This document shows, piece by piece, positions 1-6,942 of a stretch of DNA of 15,850 nt (position 1 is the first letter of the stretch; every line of letters begins with the position of its first letter). The translations under genes and the position numbers were made by a program. The notes beneath the pieces were generated by a model that was not told the DNA's origin, ran no database searches, and saw only the letters and a list, made by a program, of their open reading frames with translations. The stretch is from JAOUJD01 sp964353935 (GTDB lineage Bacteria; Pseudomonadota; Gammaproteobacteria; Burkholderiales; Burkholderiaceae_F): assembly GCA_964353935.1 (NCBI GenBank), contig CAYGXL010000043.1:1-15850 (forward strand), given 5' to 3'.

Positions 1-2
1 TG

Positions 3-503
3 TGGCAGCTGCCGGTGCTGTTCCTGTGCGAGAACAACCTGTACGCGATGGGCACCGCGCTCGCGCGCTCGGAATCGCAGACCGATCTCGCGGCGAAGGC
101 GGCCGCCTACCGGATCGCCGCCGCCCACTGCAACGGGATGGACGTGCTCGCCGTCGACGGCGCGGCGCGCGCCGCGACCGATCACGTGCGTCGCACGCGC
201 ACACCGTACTTCCTGGAGCTGCACACGTACCGGTTCCGCGCGCACTCGATGTTCGACGCGGAGCTGTACCGGGCGAAGACCGAGGTCGAGGCGTGGAAGG
301 AGCGCGGGCCGATCCACACGTTCACGCAGCGGCTGAAGGCCGCGGGGATGCTGACCGAGGACGAGTTCCTCGCCCTCGACGCCGCTGCCGTCGCGGAAGT
401 CGACGCAGCGGTCGCGTTCGCCGAAGCCGGGCAGTGGGAGCCGGTCGGAGACCTGCTGCGCGACGTCACAACGCCGCGCGCCGCGGAAGGAACACGGCAA
501 TGA
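3..503 (+). CDS. 2-oxo acid (pyruvate-type) dehydrogenase E1 component, alpha subunit, C-terminal part
   Basis: This is the C-terminal 166 residues of a thiamine-diphosphate-dependent E1 alpha subunit. The 5' part lies outside the window; the frame is open from the first complete codon. E1 alpha and beta together decarboxylate a 2-oxo acid and reductively acylate the lipoyl group of E2. Seen directly: the ENN-LYAMGT segment, which is the end of the TPP-binding motif (the NN that closes GDG...NN), and HTYRFRAHSMFD, which matches the conserved phosphorylation-loop region (YR-x(2)-GHS in most relatives; here an Ala replaces the usual Gly before His). The stop overlaps the E1 beta start by ATGA at 500-503. 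Pyruvate is the likeliest substrate, but acetoin or branched-chain 2-oxo acids cannot be excluded from this fragment. Confidence 0.9.
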   Translation, partial: WQLPVLFLCENNLYAMGTALARSESQTDLAAKAAAYRIAAAHCNGMDVLAVDGAARAATDHVRRTRTPYFLELHTYRFRAHSMFDAELYRAKTEVEAWKERGPIHTFTQRLKAAGMLTEDEFLALDAAAVAEVDAAVAFAEAGQWEPVGDLLRDVTTPRAAEGTRQ

Positions 504-1483
504 CGACGACCACCTACCGCGAGGCGCTGCGCGCAGCACACCGCGAAGCGCTGCAGCGCGACCCACGTGTCTTCATCATGGGCGAGGACGTCGGCCAGTA
601 CGGCGGCTCGTACGCGGTGACGAAGGGCTTCTTCGACGAGTTCGGACCGGACCGCATCCGCGACACGCCGCTGTCCGAGCTGGCATTCGTCGGCACCGGC
701 ATCGGCGCCGCCCTCGGCGGCCAGCGGCCGATCGTCGAGATCATGACCGTGAACTTCTCGCTGCTCGCGCTCGACCAGATCGTCAACACGGGGGCGACCG
801 TGCGGCACATGTCCGGCGGGCAGTTCTCCGTGCCGGTGGTGATCCGCATGGCGACGGGCGCCGGTCGCCAGCTCGCCGCACAGCACTCCCACAGCCTCGA
901 GGTCTGGTACGCGCACGTGCCGGGGCTTCGCGTGCTGGCGCCCGCCACCCTCGAGGACGCGCGCGGCATGCTCTGGCCCGCGCTGGAGGATCCGGATCCC
1001 GTGGTGATCTTCGAGCACGCGCAGCTCTACAACCTCGAGGGCGAACTTGCCGATCCGCCGCCCGCGGTCGACATCGAACACGCGGTCGTGCGGCGCGCGG
1101 GGCGCGACCTGACGATCGTCACCTACGGCGGCAGCCTGCCTCGTGTCGCCGAGGCGGCGGGCACGCTCGCGGGGCAGGGCGTCGAGGCGGAGGTGATCGA
1201 CCTGCGCGTGCTGCGGCCGCTCGACTGGGACACGATCACGGCCTCGGTGCGCCGGACGCGCCGCGTGCTGGTGGTCGACGAAGGCTGGCGCACGTGCAGC
1301 CTCGCGGCGGAGATCATCGCCGGGGTGGTCGAGCGGGCGTTCTACGACCTCGATGCGCCTCCGGCGCGCGTCTGCAGCGAAGAGGTTCCGATGCCGTATC
1401 CGAAGCACCTGGAAGACGCCGCGCTGCCGATGCCGCCGAAGATCGTCGCGGCGGCGCTGACTCTTCTCGGGCGTTCCGCATGA
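500..1483 (+). CDS. 2-oxo acid (pyruvate-type) dehydrogenase E1 component, beta subunit
   Basis: A full-length 327-residue E1 beta subunit, the usual size for the alpha2beta2 E1 family. It pairs with E1 alpha to form the TPP site. Motifs seen: MGEDVGQYGG at residues 27-36, DTPLSE with Glu60 in the place of the glutamate that activates the TPP aminopyrimidine, GTGIGAALGG near 65-74, and AAQHSHSLE with His129 in the active-site loop. The C-terminal half is a transketolase-C-like domain (TIVTYGG..., VIDLRVLRPLD). The ATG at 500 was chosen because it lies in an ATGA overlap with the alpha stop and gives the family's usual N-terminus. The reading frame is open further upstream, but that part is only a shadow of E1 alpha. 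The gene ends in another ATGA overlap with E2. Confidence 0.94.
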   Translation: MTTTTYREALRAAHREALQRDPRVFIMGEDVGQYGGSYAVTKGFFDEFGPDRIRDTPLSELAFVGTGIGAALGGQRPIVEIMTVNFSLLALDQIVNTGATVRHMSGGQFSVPVVIRMATGAGRQLAAQHSHSLEVWYAHVPGLRVLAPATLEDARGMLWPALEDPDPVVIFEHAQLYNLEGELADPPPAVDIEHAVVRRAGRDLTIVTYGGSLPRVAEAAGTLAGQGVEAEVIDLRVLRPLDWDTITASVRRTRRVLVVDEGWRTCSLAAEIIAGVVERAFYDLDAPPARVCSEEVPMPYPKHLEDAALPMPPKIVAAALTLLGRSA

Positions 1484-2658
1484 TCGCCTTCGGCCTGCCG
1501 TCGCTGGGCGCCGACATGGACAAGGGCACGCTGCTCGAGTGGCGCGTGCGTCCCGGCGATGCGGTGAAGAAGGGCGACGTCATCGCGATCGTCGACACGA
1601 CCAAGGCCGCGATCGACGTCGAGTGCTGGCACGACGGCACCGTCGAGGAACTGCTCGTCGAACCGGGCGCCGAGATTCCGGTCGGCACCGTGATGGCGGT
1701 CCTGCGGGAACCCGGCGAAACGTCGGAACAGGTGAGGGCGCAGATCGACGCGCTGCGCGCGGCGCCCGCCCGGGTGGCCGCACCCTCGGCGATTCCTCCG
1801 GAACGGCCCGCGGCTCCGGCCACGGTCGCCGCAGGGCGCGTCCCCGTGTCGCCGGCGGCGCGCAAGCGTGCCGCGGAACTCGGCGTCGGCGTCGATGCCA
1901 TCTCCGGCACAGGGCCCGGCGGGGCGGTCACGCTCGCCGATGTCGAGGCCGCGGCCGCCAGGGCCGCTCCGGTGAGTCGCGGCGAGGCGATGCGGCAGAC
2001 GATCGCCGCGGCGATGGCCCGCAGCAAGCGCGAGATTCCGCACTACTACCTGTCGGAAGACATTCCGCTCGCCGTCGCCACGGCGTACCTCGCGGAGCGC
2101 AACGCCGGCCGCAGCGTCACCGAGCGGCTGCTGCTCGCGCCGCTGCTCGTGCAGGCCGTGGCGCGCGCGGTGCAGCGCTATCCGGAGTTCAACGGCTTCT
2201 TCCGGGACGGTGCGTTCGTCCCGGGCCGGGGCGTGCATTGCGGTGTCGCGATCGCGCTGCGCGGCGGCGGCCTGGTGGCCCCGGCGCTGCACGATGTTCC
2301 GAGCCGGGACATCGCCACGCTGAACCGCGCGCTGCTCGATCTCGTGCAGCGCGCGCGCGCGGGCTCGCTGAAGGCGTCCGAAGTCGCCGACCCCACGATC
2401 ACCGTGACGAGCCTCGGCGAGCAGGGCGTGCGCAGCGTGTTTCCGATCATCTACCCGCCGCAGGTGGCGATCGTCGGCTTCGGTCGCGTGATCGAGAGGC
2501 CGTGGATCGTCGACGGCGCGGTCCAGCCTGCGCCGGTCGTGACCGCCAGCCTCGGCGCGGACCATCGGGTCAGCGACGGCCATCGCGGCGCGCTGCTGCT
2601 GGCGGCGGTCCGCGACCTGCTGCAACGGCCGGACGAACTGGCGAAGGCGACACCATGA
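1480..2658 (+). CDS. 2-oxo acid dehydrogenase E2 component (dihydrolipoamide acyltransferase)
   Basis: E2 carries the acyl group on a lipoyl arm and transfers it to coenzyme A. The 392-residue protein has three recognisable domains. The first is one N-terminal lipoyl domain, residues about 1-76, with lipoyl lysine K42 in VDTTKAAIDVE. The second is a peripheral-subunit-binding domain at about 120-157 (PVSPAARKRAAELGV...GTGPGGAVTLADV). The third is the catalytic domain from about 168 to the end, with the acyltransferase signature DHRVSDG (His362, Asp366). The linker between the binding and catalytic domains is only about 10 residues, shorter than usual. DTTKA replaces the more common E-T/S-DKA around the lipoylated lysine. 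The start overlaps the E1 beta stop (ATGA, 1480-1483) and the end overlaps the carrier-protein start. Acyl specificity cannot be read from the sequence. Confidence 0.93.
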   Translation: MIAFGLPSLGADMDKGTLLEWRVRPGDAVKKGDVIAIVDTTKAAIDVECWHDGTVEELLVEPGAEIPVGTVMAVLREPGETSEQVRAQIDALRAAPARVAAPSAIPPERPAAPATVAAGRVPVSPAARKRAAELGVGVDAISGTGPGGAVTLADVEAAAARAAPVSRGEAMRQTIAAAMARSKREIPHYYLSEDIPLAVATAYLAERNAGRSVTERLLLAPLLVQAVARAVQRYPEFNGFFRDGAFVPGRGVHCGVAIALRGGGLVAPALHDVPSRDIATLNRALLDLVQRARAGSLKASEVADPTITVTSLGEQGVRSVFPIIYPPQVAIVGFGRVIERPWIVDGAVQPAPVVTASLGADHRVSDGHRGALLLAAVRDLLQRPDELAKATP

Positions 2659-2906
2659 CGCGCGACGAACTGTCCGCCCGCATCCGCGCGTGCCTCGGTC
2701 GCATCGCCCCGGAAATCGAGCTCGACGCCTTGCAGCCCGCGGCCCGGTTGCGCGACCAGGTCGACCTGGATTCGGTCGACTGGCTCAACTTCCTGGTGGC
2801 GGTGCATGCCGACCTCGGGGTCGACATCCCGGACGCGGAGGCGGCGCGGCTGGCGACGCTCGACCAGGTCGTCGATTACTGCGCGGCGCGGATCGGCACG
2901 GCGTGA
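2655..2906 (+). CDS. Acyl carrier protein (phosphopantetheine-binding), coupled to the E1-E2 operon
   Basis: An 83-residue protein with the length, acidic character and four-helix pattern of an acyl carrier protein. The phosphopantetheine attachment site is Ser40 in the motif VDLDSVDWLNF, equivalent to the DSL motif at the start of helix II. The second half (VAVHADLGVDIPD...TLDQVVDYC) matches ACP helices II-IV. It starts in an ATGA overlap with the E2 stop, so it is almost certainly made with the dehydrogenase complex. It is too divergent and too isolated from fab genes to be the housekeeping AcpP. I infer a dedicated carrier that may receive or present acyl groups linked to the E1-E2 reaction. 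No ketosynthase, acyl-ACP ligase or thioesterase is seen downstream, so the partner is unknown. Confidence 0.87.
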   Translation: MTRDELSARIRACLGRIAPEIELDALQPAARLRDQVDLDSVDWLNFLVAVHADLGVDIPDAEAARLATLDQVVDYCAARIGTA

Positions 2907-3179
2907 GGCGCGGGCGTCGGGCAGGGTGTCCACCCGCAGGCGACGGACGACGCAAGCGCGCGCATCGACGCCCGGCGCGGCGACGGCCATCAACGGACAC
3001 ATTGCTCTCCAGCGCGACTGACGAGGGCGTCGGGCACAGGCCGGGACGACGGCGCGCCATGGGACGAACTGCGTCGTCGGATGAACAAGGCGGACGCCCC
3101 CGTCCCTTGGAGGGAACCGGAAGGGCAGCAACGGCTCGGTCTGGTCGCTCCGCGTTGAACGCAAACGACCCCGATCCGA

Positions 3180-3219
3180 TCAACGATCCGCCAGTGGGAC
3201 TCTCTATCGTCAACGATCC
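3180..3219 (+). repeat. Two direct repeats of TCAACGATCC upstream of ppdK
   Basis: TCAACGATCC occurs at 3180-3189 and again at 3210-3219. The start-to-start distance is exactly 30 bases, close to three helical turns, so both copies would face the same side of the DNA. They lie 49-88 bases before the ppdK start, where a regulator site would be expected. A transcription-factor role is inference; chance repetition is possible. Confidence 0.4.
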
Positions 3220-3250
3220 TGCGGCACGATTGCCGAGATGCGCATCTACT

Positions 3251-3257
3251 GAGGGAG
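3251..3257 (+). promoter_or_regulatory. Ribosome binding site of ppdK
   Basis: GAGGGAG lies 10 bases before the ATG at 3268. It is a good Shine-Dalgarno match and supports this start. Confidence 0.6.
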
Positions 3258-3267
3258 CCGGCGAGAA

Positions 3268-6060
3268 ATGAGCAACAGAAAGTACCTCTATGCGTTCGAG
3301 GACGGCGACGGCAAGAACAAGATGTTGCTGGGAGGCAAAGGAGCCAACCTGTGTGAGATGACGCAACTAGGCCTGAATGTGCCGCCCGGATTCGTCATCT
3401 CGGCCGAGGCATGCCTGGTCTATCTCGAGAAGAACCAGCTGCCTGCCGGCCTGATGGACGAGGTCCGTGGTCATGTCAGCCTGCTGGAGAAGAAGACCGG
3501 CAAGGGCTTCGGCAGCGGGACGAACCCGCTGCTCGTTTCCGTCCGATCGGGTTCGGCCATGTCGATGCCCGGCATGATGGACACGATCCTCAACCTCGGC
3601 CTCAACGAAGCGTCGCTGGCAGCGCTGATCAGGAAGACCTCGAACGAGCGATTCGCCTACGACGCCTATCGTCGCTTCATTCAGCTCTTCGGCAAGATCG
3701 CCCTGGGGGTCGCCGACGAGCACTTCGACGAGCGCATGGCGGCCGTCAAGAGGAAGTACGGCGCGCGGGTGGATCTGGAGCTCGACGCCGAACACCTCGA
3801 GGAACTCGCGGGTGACTTCCTCGACATCGTGAAGCGCCACTCCGGAAGGCCGTTCCCGCACGATCCGTATGAACAGCTCGAGATTGCCGTCGGCGCGGTG
3901 TTCCGTTCCTGGATGGGCAAGCGCGCGGTGGACTACCGCCGGCAATTCAAGATCACACCGGACATGGCCAACGGCACCGCGGTCAACATCTGCACGATGG
4001 TGTTCGGAAACATGGGCAATGACTCCGGCACCGGCGTGGGGTTCACGCGCAATCCCGGAACCGGCGAGAAGCTGATCTTCGGCGAATACCTCGTCAACGC
4101 GCAGGGAGAGGATGTAGTCGCCGGCATTCGCACGCCCAAGCCGATCGCCGAGCTGGAAGTGGAGATGCCGGAGATCTACCGCCAGCTGCTGGAACTCAGC
4201 AACCGGCTGGAGTCGCACTACCGCGAAGTGCAGGACTTCGAATTCACGATCGAGAAGGGCACGCTCTACTGCCTGCAGACCCGCAATGGCAAGATGAATG
4301 CGCGGGCGATGGTGCGCAGTTCGGTGGAGATGTACAGCGAAGGGCTGATTGCCAAGGAGCGGGCGCTGCTCAGGGTCGAGCCGACCATGTTGGAGCAGCT
4401 TCTGGTGCCACAGCTCTCGCCCAGTTTCTTCGGAAAATCACTGGCGCAGGGGCTTCCCGCCTCGCCCGGCGCGGCCTCGGGGCGCATCGTGTTCGATGCA
4501 GATTCCGCGGAATTGAAAGGACTGGCCGGCGAACGAATCATCCTCGTGCGCGAGGAGACCAAACCCGAGGACATCCACGGGTTCTTCCAGGCGCAGGGCA
4601 TCCTCACCAGCCGCGGTGGCAAGACCTCCCACGCGGCGGTCGTTGCGCGCGGCATGGGCAAGCCCTGCGTTTCAGGCTGCGAGCAGATCGTGATCGACGA
4701 CAAGGCGCGCCGCGCCGTCATCGGCGAGACCACGCTGCACGAAGGCGACGTGATCACGATCGACGGCGGCACCGGGCATGTCTACGCCGGTGAAGTGCCG
4801 ACCGTCGAGGCCAAGTTCTCGGGCGAAATGGTCACGCTGCTCGCCTGGGCGGATGAAGTGGCGCGGCTGAAGGTGATGGCCAACGCCGACACGCCCGAGG
4901 ATGCTGGCCGCGCGCGGCAGTTCGGCGCCGTCGGAATCGGGCTGGTGCGCACCGAGCGCATGTTCAACAGCACCGATCGCCTGCCGATCGTGCAGGAAAT
5001 GATCCTCGCCGGGACACCGGAGGAACGCCAGGCAGCGTTGGACCGCCTGCTCCCGATCCAGCGCGCCGACTTCAAGGCCATCTTCAAGGCGATGAAGGGG
5101 CTGCCGGTGACGGTGCGCCTGCTCGACCCGCCGATGCACGAATTCCTGCCCACGGCCGCGCAGCTCGAGCTCGAGATCGCACACCTCCACCAGCTCAACG
5201 ACAGCATCAAGGGCCTGAAGGAACTGCCCGACACGCTCAAGCTGCTGAACCCGAAGCTCTACCAGCAATACGCCGATGGCCTGACCCGGCTTGTCGTTGG
5301 GCTGCACACCTTCGAGGAATCACACCTCGAAGACGACGTGATTCACCGCAAGGAGGCGATTCTCAAGAAGGTGCGCGCGCTCGAGGAGGTCAATCCAATG
5401 CTCGGCCATCGCGGCGTGCGCCTGGGGATCACCTATCCGGAGATCTACTCGATGCAGATCAGGGCGATCCTCGAGGCCGCGGCGCTGTGCGCGCGCGAGG
5501 GCATCGAGGTCTACCCGGAGATCATGGTGCCGCAGGTTGCCACGGTGGAGGAGCTCAAGCGCATTCATGGTTACGTCCAGCGTATCCACAAAGTGGTGGA
5601 ACTGACCCATGGCATCAACGTGAAGTTCAAGTTCGGAACGATGATGGAGGTGGTGCGCGCTTGCGTGCGCGCCGGGCGGATGGCGGAGACCGCCGAGTTC
5701 TTTTCGTTCGGTACCAACGACCTCACCCAGGCGACGTTTTCGTTCAGCCGCGAGGACGCCGAGAACAAGTTCCTGCCGGCCTACACCGAGACGGGCATCC
5801 TGCAGGACAACCCGTTCGAGGTGCTCGACATCAAGGGCGTTGGGCAGCTCATGAAACTGGCCGTCGCGAAGGGGCGCGAGACGCAGCCGGACCTCAAGGT
5901 AGGCATCTGCGGCGAGCACGGTGGAGACCCCGCCTCGATCCACTTCTGCCATCACATCGGCCTTACTTACGTGTCGTGTTCCGGCCCCCGCGTGCCGGTG
6001 GCGCGGCTCGCCGCGGCACAGGCCAAGCTCCTGGAAGACAAGTACATCGACCAGGACTGA
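3268..6060 (+). CDS. ppdK: Pyruvate, phosphate dikinase
   Basis: PPDK interconverts pyruvate + ATP + phosphate and phosphoenolpyruvate + AMP + pyrophosphate. It links the pyruvate pool to gluconeogenesis, or runs in reverse in pyrophosphate-based glycolysis. The 930-residue protein has the whole architecture. The N-terminal ATP-grasp domain includes GGKGANLCEM near residue 22 and SVRSGSAMSMPGMMD at about 91-105. The central swivelling domain has TSRGGKTSHAAVVARGMGKP, with phosphohistidine His455. The C-terminal PEP/pyruvate barrel has FFSFGTNDLTQ (811-821) and GICGEHGGDP with the catalytic Cys881. His455 has the same number as in the Clostridium symbiosum enzyme, while the Cys is shifted by 50. 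This places an extra segment of about 50 residues between HEFLP and NPMLGHRG (about 629-708). Thr453, the residue regulated in plant PPDK, is present; no regulatory-protein gene is nearby. GAGGGAG precedes the ATG. Confidence 0.97.
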   Translation: MSNRKYLYAFEDGDGKNKMLLGGKGANLCEMTQLGLNVPPGFVISAEACLVYLEKNQLPAGLMDEVRGHVSLLEKKTGKGFGSGTNPLLVSVRSGSAMSMPGMMDTILNLGLNEASLAALIRKTSNERFAYDAYRRFIQLFGKIALGVADEHFDERMAAVKRKYGARVDLELDAEHLEELAGDFLDIVKRHSGRPFPHDPYEQLEIAVGAVFRSWMGKRAVDYRRQFKITPDMANGTAVNICTMVFGNMGNDSGTGVGFTRNPGTGEKLIFGEYLVNAQGEDVVAGIRTPKPIAELEVEMPEIYRQLLELSNRLESHYREVQDFEFTIEKGTLYCLQTRNGKMNARAMVRSSVEMYSEGLIAKERALLRVEPTMLEQLLVPQLSPSFFGKSLAQGLPASPGAASGRIVFDADSAELKGLAGERIILVREETKPEDIHGFFQAQGILTSRGGKTSHAAVVARGMGKPCVSGCEQIVIDDKARRAVIGETTLHEGDVITIDGGTGHVYAGEVPTVEAKFSGEMVTLLAWADEVARLKVMANADTPEDAGRARQFGAVGIGLVRTERMFNSTDRLPIVQEMILAGTPEERQAALDRLLPIQRADFKAIFKAMKGLPVTVRLLDPPMHEFLPTAAQLELEIAHLHQLNDSIKGLKELPDTLKLLNPKLYQQYADGLTRLVVGLHTFEESHLEDDVIHRKEAILKKVRALEEVNPMLGHRGVRLGITYPEIYSMQIRAILEAAALCAREGIEVYPEIMVPQVATVEELKRIHGYVQRIHKVVELTHGINVKFKFGTMMEVVRACVRAGRMAETAEFFSFGTNDLTQATFSFSREDAENKFLPAYTETGILQDNPFEVLDIKGVGQLMKLAVAKGRETQPDLKVGICGEHGGDPASIHFCHHIGLTYVSCSGPRVPVARLAAAQAKLLEDKYIDQD

Positions 6061-6062
6061 TC

Positions 6063-6086
6063 GCACCTGCCCTGTCGTTCAGGTGC
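6063..6086 (+). terminator. Possible stem-loop after ppdK
   Basis: GCACCTG at 6063-6069 pairs perfectly with CAGGTGC at 6080-6086 across a 10-base loop, three bases after the ppdK stop. No T run follows. It is therefore a weak or factor-assisted terminator, or a 3'-end stabilising hairpin, rather than a classical intrinsic terminator. Confidence 0.35.
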
Positions 6087-6269
6087 TGTGCCCGACCTCG
6101 GAAACCTCCACCTCAGAGCGGTCGTAGAACGGGAAAGGGATCACGCCGTCATTGCGCTCAGCATTACTCCCGCTGCCGGGGGGCATCGATACCCGAGGCG
6201 ACTGATGTCAACAGGCGAGGGAAGGGTGCCTTGACGAGGTCCGCTCTAGGCGGAGGCCGTCCGGGGCCG

Positions 6270-6290
6270 AGGGACTCTACCCAGGTCCCT
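6270..6290. terminator. Small inverted repeat at the end of the orphan minus-strand gene
   Basis: AGGGAC (6270-6275) and GTCCCT (6285-6290) form a 6-bp stem with a 9-base loop. It overlaps the stop codon (6277-6279) of the minus-strand 142-residue protein and lies between two convergent genes. No T tract is present on either strand, so the terminator role is weak. The rest of 6061-6276 shows no gene. Confidence 0.2.
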
Positions 6291-6705
6291 GCATGGCGTT
6301 CCAGATCACCGCACCGACGATGCTCCAGGCTCCGTTCGGCTGGGCGATGTTCTCGTTCAACAGTTCGGGCACGCCTGACTGCGACACATTGCCCGTTTCA
6401 TCGAACCGGAAACTGGCGATCGGCGTCGCCTCCGTCGCGCCGATCGAGTCCATTCGCCGGCATTCGACGTCCGCGTGCGCCGGGTCGCCGATGCAGGGAA
6501 CGAGGATGAACTCGACTCGCGCCCCGCCGTGCACGATGACGATCCGGTCGGCAGTGGGGTCCTGGGCAACTCGCAACCCGCGCAGGAGCGGTCGTCCGTC
6601 GCCTGCCTGCTCGGCCAGCTTCGCGAATGAACGGAACAGGCTGCGCAGTGCCGACGGCGTGCCGCTTCCGTCGGCTTCGACCTTCCTCTTAGCGATCTTC
6701 TTCAT
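6277..6705 (-). CDS. Hypothetical protein, 142 residues, unrecognised
   Basis: I do not recognise this protein. From the ATG at 6705 it begins with a short basic stretch (MKKIAKRKVE), then an amphipathic stretch (ALRSLFRSFAKLAEQ). A beta-rich core follows (ADRIVIVHGGARVEFILVPC at 52-71), with two cysteines (71 and 82) and a hydrophobic C-terminus (AWSIVGAVIWNAM). There is no signal peptide or clear membrane span, so it is probably cytoplasmic. Codon use matches its neighbours up to this Met. The frame stays open back to an ATG at 6897, but that extra 64-residue stretch is AT-richer and overlaps a palindrome and candidate promoter, so I treat it as leader. A clear ribosome site is lacking; GGAAAAG lies about 9 bases before the ATG. 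It is separated from the DUF502 gene by 237 bases and probably has its own promoter. Confidence 0.6.
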   Translation of the reverse strand: MKKIAKRKVEADGSGTPSALRSLFRSFAKLAEQAGDGRPLLRGLRVAQDPTADRIVIVHGGARVEFILVPCIGDPAHADVECRRMDSIGATEATPIASFRFDETGNVSQSGVPELLNENIAQPNGAWSIVGAVIWNAMQGPG

Positions 6706-6868
6706 GTAGCCGTCTTTTCCGCTCGCTCTTTCAAGTCCGAGGTCCGTGATGGGGCGATTCTCGTCGCCACTGGAGGAGACGTTTTCAGGGAAATTGCTCG
6801 TTTTCCAACTCAATTGCCGGGAAACAAGGTCGCCCATGTGGACAGAACTGTGAACAAAGTTTGCATTT

Positions 6869-6897
6869 GACATAATGCACATTATGCGCATGAACAA
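6869..6897 (-). promoter_or_regulatory. Candidate promoter of the orphan 142-residue gene
   Basis: On the minus strand, TTGTTC (complement of 6892-6897) and TATGTC (complement of 6869-6874) are separated by exactly 17 bases. The -35 is fair and the -10 poor (3 of 6). Transcription would start near 6862 and give a leader of about 155 bases before the ATG at 6705. The region is clearly AT-richer than its surroundings, as promoters are in GC-rich genomes. Confidence 0.35.
6871..6886. repeat. Perfect palindrome CATAATG-CA-CATTATG, possible operator
   Basis: Two 7-base arms, CATAATG and CATTATG, are exact reverse complements with a 2-base centre. The palindrome sits inside the spacer and -10 of the candidate promoter above, the position expected of a repressor operator. 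The size resembles sites of dimeric winged-helix repressors, but I cannot name one. No regulator gene lies beside it. Confidence 0.5.
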
Positions 6898-6942
6898 TAA
6901 CTCGATAGGACGAACGGCAAGCCACTCCCTATGGGCTGCAAC

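Larger units (their letters stand above)
2907..3267 (+). other. Intergenic region between the E1-E2-ACP operon and ppdK
   Basis: These 361 bases hold no gene that I can support. Open frames crossing it on both strands have atypical composition and no family resemblance. It presumably holds the end of the upstream transcript and the ppdK promoter. I see no convincing T-tailed terminator. The ppdK end carries a pair of direct repeats (listed separately) and a TTGAAC hexamer at 3155-3160 that could be a -35 element, without a good -10 at standard spacing. Confidence 0.6.

Noticed and set aside
182..1408. Long minus-strand open frame of 408 codons opposite the E1 genes
   Set aside because: It lies entirely antisense to well-supported E1 alpha and beta genes and has the Arg/His-rich composition of a GC-rich shadow frame.
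1342..2625. Minus-strand open frame of 427 codons opposite E2
   Set aside because: Antisense shadow of E2; no family resemblance and Arg/Gln/His-rich composition.
3059..3271. A 70-codon plus-strand frame before ppdK
   Set aside because: Overlaps the ppdK start, has no ribosome site and its composition is not protein-like; the region is better read as regulatory.
6841..6860. LexA-like SOS box at GACAGAACTGTGAAC
   Set aside because: The half-sites are in the order ACAG..CTGT with 2 bases between, the reverse of CTGT-N8-ACAG.
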